Shown here in pieces: positions 61,557 to 64,000 of a stretch of DNA of 64,000 nt (position 1 is its first letter; every line of letters starts with the position of its first letter). Position numbers and translations under genes: made by a program. The stretch spans positions 3,286,001 to 3,350,000 of the forward strand of contig OY820914.1 in NCBI GenBank assembly GCA_963682005.1, written 5' to 3'. Origin of the DNA: CAIYUC01 sp963682005. Lineage in GTDB: Bacteria > Bacteroidota > Bacteroidia > Bacteroidales > FEN-979. The notes under the pieces were generated by a model. The model worked only from the letters and a program-made list of their open reading frames with translations. It made no database searches and was not told where the DNA came from.

Positions 61557-62945
61557 ATGAAATCCTGCCTCCTGATATTACTTTTTATTTTTTTGGCCAT
61601 TTCGGCTTATTCAGAAGTATACGAAGTAAATCTTGAAGGAAGGAAGCTGGAAGTTCGTATTCCGGGCTATTTTATTCAGGATGTAATCCTTAGCCAGCGG
61701 GAAGATTCCTGTCTCGGATATCAGAATCCGAAAGGCGTACTTAAGTTTATCGCGGTGTACTTCGACAGGAATATCCGGGACGAGTTGAAAGAGTTTCTGC
61801 AAAATTCGATGCCAGAGCTGCCCGGCATGAAACCCCTCATACTCCGGGTAAACCGGTTCTTCATTTATGAAACAACGAAGAGTCTCCGTGAATATTCCTG
61901 CCTGGATCTCAGTGTTACATTCATCCTTCCGGGGGAAAACACAGTGATCGAAGAATATACTTCCGATGTTTCAGTCTCCTTGTTCCAGCAAAAATTTCCT
62001 CCTGATCTTGAGAAGGTTGTGATAAAAGGATTTGAGGATTGTTTCACCCGGTACATGGAAAGATCACGCCAGGGGTTGATGGTGACTCGGGAGGTTGATA
62101 AGGCTGCAATCAACGTCAATCCTCTGGAAACTCCCGGTTGTTACCGGTGTTTCCGTATGAAGAATCCCAAAAAGGGCTTTTACAGGACTTATTTTGATTT
62201 CAGGGATGCACTCCCGGATACGACGGTTGATTTCAAGATCGGGCATGATTACAATGCAAAGCATAAGGAATTGTCAAAAGCATACGTAAAATTCCCGAAA
62301 GATTTTAAAGAAGATAAGATTTGGGGGTTTTGTGAAGGGGATTCCTTTTACATGAATAGCGGCAGATCATATTTGCCATTGGTACGTGAAGGGGATTGGT
62401 TCGTGACCTTTGCAAGGACAAGTGAATATTCGCAGGATGTTACTGCAGCAGCCATTTTTGGTGGCGTTTTCTTTGGGATCATAGGGGCTTCTTTATTCGG
62501 AGGGATTGCCGCCGTCAGCTCAGATCCGAATCAGACGGAGAAGTTCCGACTGGATCTTTTTAACGGGAAATTGGTGCCATTCGATGCCAGGGATTATACG
62601 GTAATGTCATCCAGGATTGTCTTGTTTCTTTCAAAAGTATCAAACCCGGCTGCAAAGCTGGCTGTTTTTACAGACGGGCAACAGCAATGTGAAATGACGC
62701 CGGGAAGTTACCAGACCATTGAACTTTCGTGCCATTTTGAATCCCTGAATATCAGGCTTGTTTCATCGACCGGCGGAGAAACAACGGAGGAAATTCCGGT
62801 TGAGCTCTTCAAAACATATGTTTACCTTTTAAAGATCGGTAAAAACCATAAGGTTGATATTTCCAGGATACACGACGAGATGAAGAACAGTATTCTAAAA
62901 AAGAGAACCAAGGAAAATACGTTATGCAGGGTGAAGTTATATTGA
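61557..62945 (+). CDS. Secreted or envelope protein of unknown function
   Basis: 462 residues, signal peptide MKSCLLILLFIFLAISAYSE. Residues 20-290 are mixed alpha/beta without a family I recognise (EVNLEGRKLEVRIPGYFIQD, CYRCFRMKNPKKGFYRTYFD). A Gly/Ala-rich hydrophobic segment at about 300-325 (AAAIFGGVFFGIIGASLFGG) could be a membrane helix or hairpin. The remainder is beta-rich with KLVPFDARDYTVMSSRIVLF. The 3' end overlaps the start of the downstream M1-like peptidase by 22 bp, so the two are co-expressed and may act together. Divergent from lpxD. Confidence 0.75.
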   Translation: MKSCLLILLFIFLAISAYSEVYEVNLEGRKLEVRIPGYFIQDVILSQREDSCLGYQNPKGVLKFIAVYFDRNIRDELKEFLQNSMPELPGMKPLILRVNRFFIYETTKSLREYSCLDLSVTFILPGENTVIEEYTSDVSVSLFQQKFPPDLEKVVIKGFEDCFTRYMERSRQGLMVTREVDKAAINVNPLETPGCYRCFRMKNPKKGFYRTYFDFRDALPDTTVDFKIGHDYNAKHKELSKAYVKFPKDFKEDKIWGFCEGDSFYMNSGRSYLPLVREGDWFVTFARTSEYSQDVTAAAIFGGVFFGIIGASLFGGIAAVSSDPNQTEKFRLDLFNGKLVPFDARDYTVMSSRIVLFLSKVSNPAAKLAVFTDGQQQCEMTPGSYQTIELSCHFESLNIRLVSSTGGETTEEIPVELFKTYVYLLKIGKNHKVDISRIHDEMKNSILKKRTKENTLCRVKLY

Positions 62946-64000
62946 AAGAGGGTCAGAAGGTCTTTTCCCTTCTTTTCTTAATAATGATCATTTCATTCAC
63001 TCTTCGTGCAGGGGTAAATAGCCTCCACATTACAGACTATAAGCTGGATGCCGGATTTCATGAAGCAGATAAGTCCCTGTCGGTTAAGGCGCAAATGAAA
63101 GTCAGCCATCTGCAGGGTCATCATCTCGACCTGCTGTTCACGCATTTCGCGAAGCCCGGCAATGCATATGTGAAGGCAGGGAAGGAGAGGAGTCCGGTCA
63201 ACCTGACCTGGTTTGCCGGGGATTCCGTCAGGCTGACAATGGAAAGCAAGGTTCATGTTTCCGGTACGGTGGTATTAGTGCTGGAGTATTCCATTCCATT
63301 GGATTCGGTCTCAGGTTCCATAGGTTTCATTTATTCCTTATCCAGACCTGAACGCTGGTACCCATTACAGTATAACGACCTTTCAACCCATACGGTCACG
63401 GTGAATGTTCCATCCGGGTTTTCTGCGCTTTCGACAGGGGATATGCTGTATAAAAAAGTAAGCGGCGACAGGATCATTACATCATGGAATGATAGATACA
63501 ACTTCACCTGCCCGCTGTTTATCTTCAGATCGGATTCATTGAAATTGATCACGAAGATGTCAGGAAAGAAGACCCTGAATTTTTTCTTTTATACGCGGGA
63601 TACGATTTTACGTGACAGTTACATTGACATTGTCAGCGGAGCTTTCCGCTATTTCAATGATTTCTTTGGCAACGATTATCCTTACGATACCTATTCTTTT
63701 ATCGAGATCCCCGACAATCCGGCCGGTGCTGCCGCCGGTTCGATGCAGGTGTTCGGATCCACGCTGATGGCTGATTTCTATACCTACGGAAAGCTATACG
63801 CCCTGAAGCCCGCTGTTCATGAAGTTGCCCATGAATGGTGGGGCATCGGGCGGATCCATTATAAGGATAAGACCCGGGACAAAGGGCTTCAATTTCTCCG
63901 CGAATCAGTTAATGAATACCTGGCGTACCGTTTTATAGAGCAATACTGGGGAAAAGACAGTCTGACAAAATGCCTTGATCTTGCAAAATCCTATTACAAA
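62924..64000 (+). CDS. M1-family-like metallopeptidase, C-terminus beyond window edge
   Basis: 359 codons to the window edge. Hydrophobic signal at about 12-27 (KVFSLLFLIMIISFTLRA). Residues 30-230 form an aminopeptidase-N-like beta domain, followed by PDNPAGAAAGSMQVFGSTLM in the position of the GAMEN exopeptidase loop, and the zinc motif HEVAHEWW at His299-Glu300 and His303. A third ligand is probably Glu327 in FLRESVNEYLAYRF; that is 24 residues after His303 rather than the usual 19, so the loop between is longer. Translationally coupled to the upstream unknown gene. Start ATG at 62924 lies inside that gene. Confidence 0.8.
   Translation, partial: MQGEVILKEGQKVFSLLFLIMIISFTLRAGVNSLHITDYKLDAGFHEADKSLSVKAQMKVSHLQGHHLDLLFTHFAKPGNAYVKAGKERSPVNLTWFAGDSVRLTMESKVHVSGTVVLVLEYSIPLDSVSGSIGFIYSLSRPERWYPLQYNDLSTHTVTVNVPSGFSALSTGDMLYKKVSGDRIITSWNDRYNFTCPLFIFRSDSLKLITKMSGKKTLNFFFYTRDTILRDSYIDIVSGAFRYFNDFFGNDYPYDTYSFIEIPDNPAGAAAGSMQVFGSTLMADFYTYGKLYALKPAVHEVAHEWWGIGRIHYKDKTRDKGLQFLRESVNEYLAYRFIEQYWGKDSLTKCLDLAKSYYK

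Noticed and set aside
1..64000. tRNA, rRNA or tmRNA genes
   Set aside because: No cloverleaf with a GTTCRA-type T-loop or rRNA-like sequence was seen in the gaps on reading through; a dedicated scan was not possible.

Overview
The window is a 64 kb chromosomal segment of a Bacteroidetes bacterium, most likely an anaerobic, environmental member of the Bacteroidales-like lineages. This rests on several things: at least fifteen TAnnTTTG promoter -7 boxes, few Shine-Dalgarno sites, the Bacteroidetes-type neighbourhood DUF1573/yajC/ybbR/coaE, TPR-membrane-HTH regulators, a FISUMP-domain surface protein, futalosine-route menaquinone synthesis (mqnA), and the [FeFe]-hydrogenase maturase hydE, which points to fermentative, anaerobic life. 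No rRNA, tRNA or CRISPR array was seen.

Layout. 1-8435 (minus): uvrA (its 3' end lies outside the window), a lytic transglycosylase, rfbC, and the glycine-cleavage genes lpdA and gcvP. 9226-15360 (plus): a 2,044-residue secreted protein with 18 tandem repeats of about 86 residues and a FISUMP C-terminus. 15541-25803 (minus): two tandem copies of a three-gene cassette. Each copy has a membrane TPR/HTH regulator, a small charged protein and a secreted BNR-repeat protein with a shared dockerin-like C-terminus. 26036-34248: a complete phosphate-starvation locus (porin, pstS, pstC, pstA, pstB, phoU, phoR, phoB) behind an 11-bp-phased Pho-box-like site. 34386-49146: housekeeping genes (sdaA, gap, ppsR, pyrG, yidC, mqnA, coaE, ybbR-like, yajC, DUF1573, aroK, rlmD, hydE, ychF). 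49457-50187: a decayed lipoprotein gene. 50434-54702: a coiled-coil lipoprotein, rpsA and rnz. 54703-60351: an accessory stretch with structured repeats, a group II intron, a Met/His-rich outer-membrane barrel and an IS110/IS1111-type element. 60352-64000: lpxD, an unknown secreted protein and an M1-like peptidase that runs off the right edge.

The most unusual content is the duplicated regulator/small protein/BNR-dockerin cassette. The giant repeat protein is convergent with it and shares its bidirectional terminator. Other unusual items are a repeat-bearing insertion in PstC, a family of dispersed repeats predicted to fold as three-way junctions and concentrated around the pho/pst genes, and short tandem repeats of 7-8 bp that supply or abut the stop codons of three genes.
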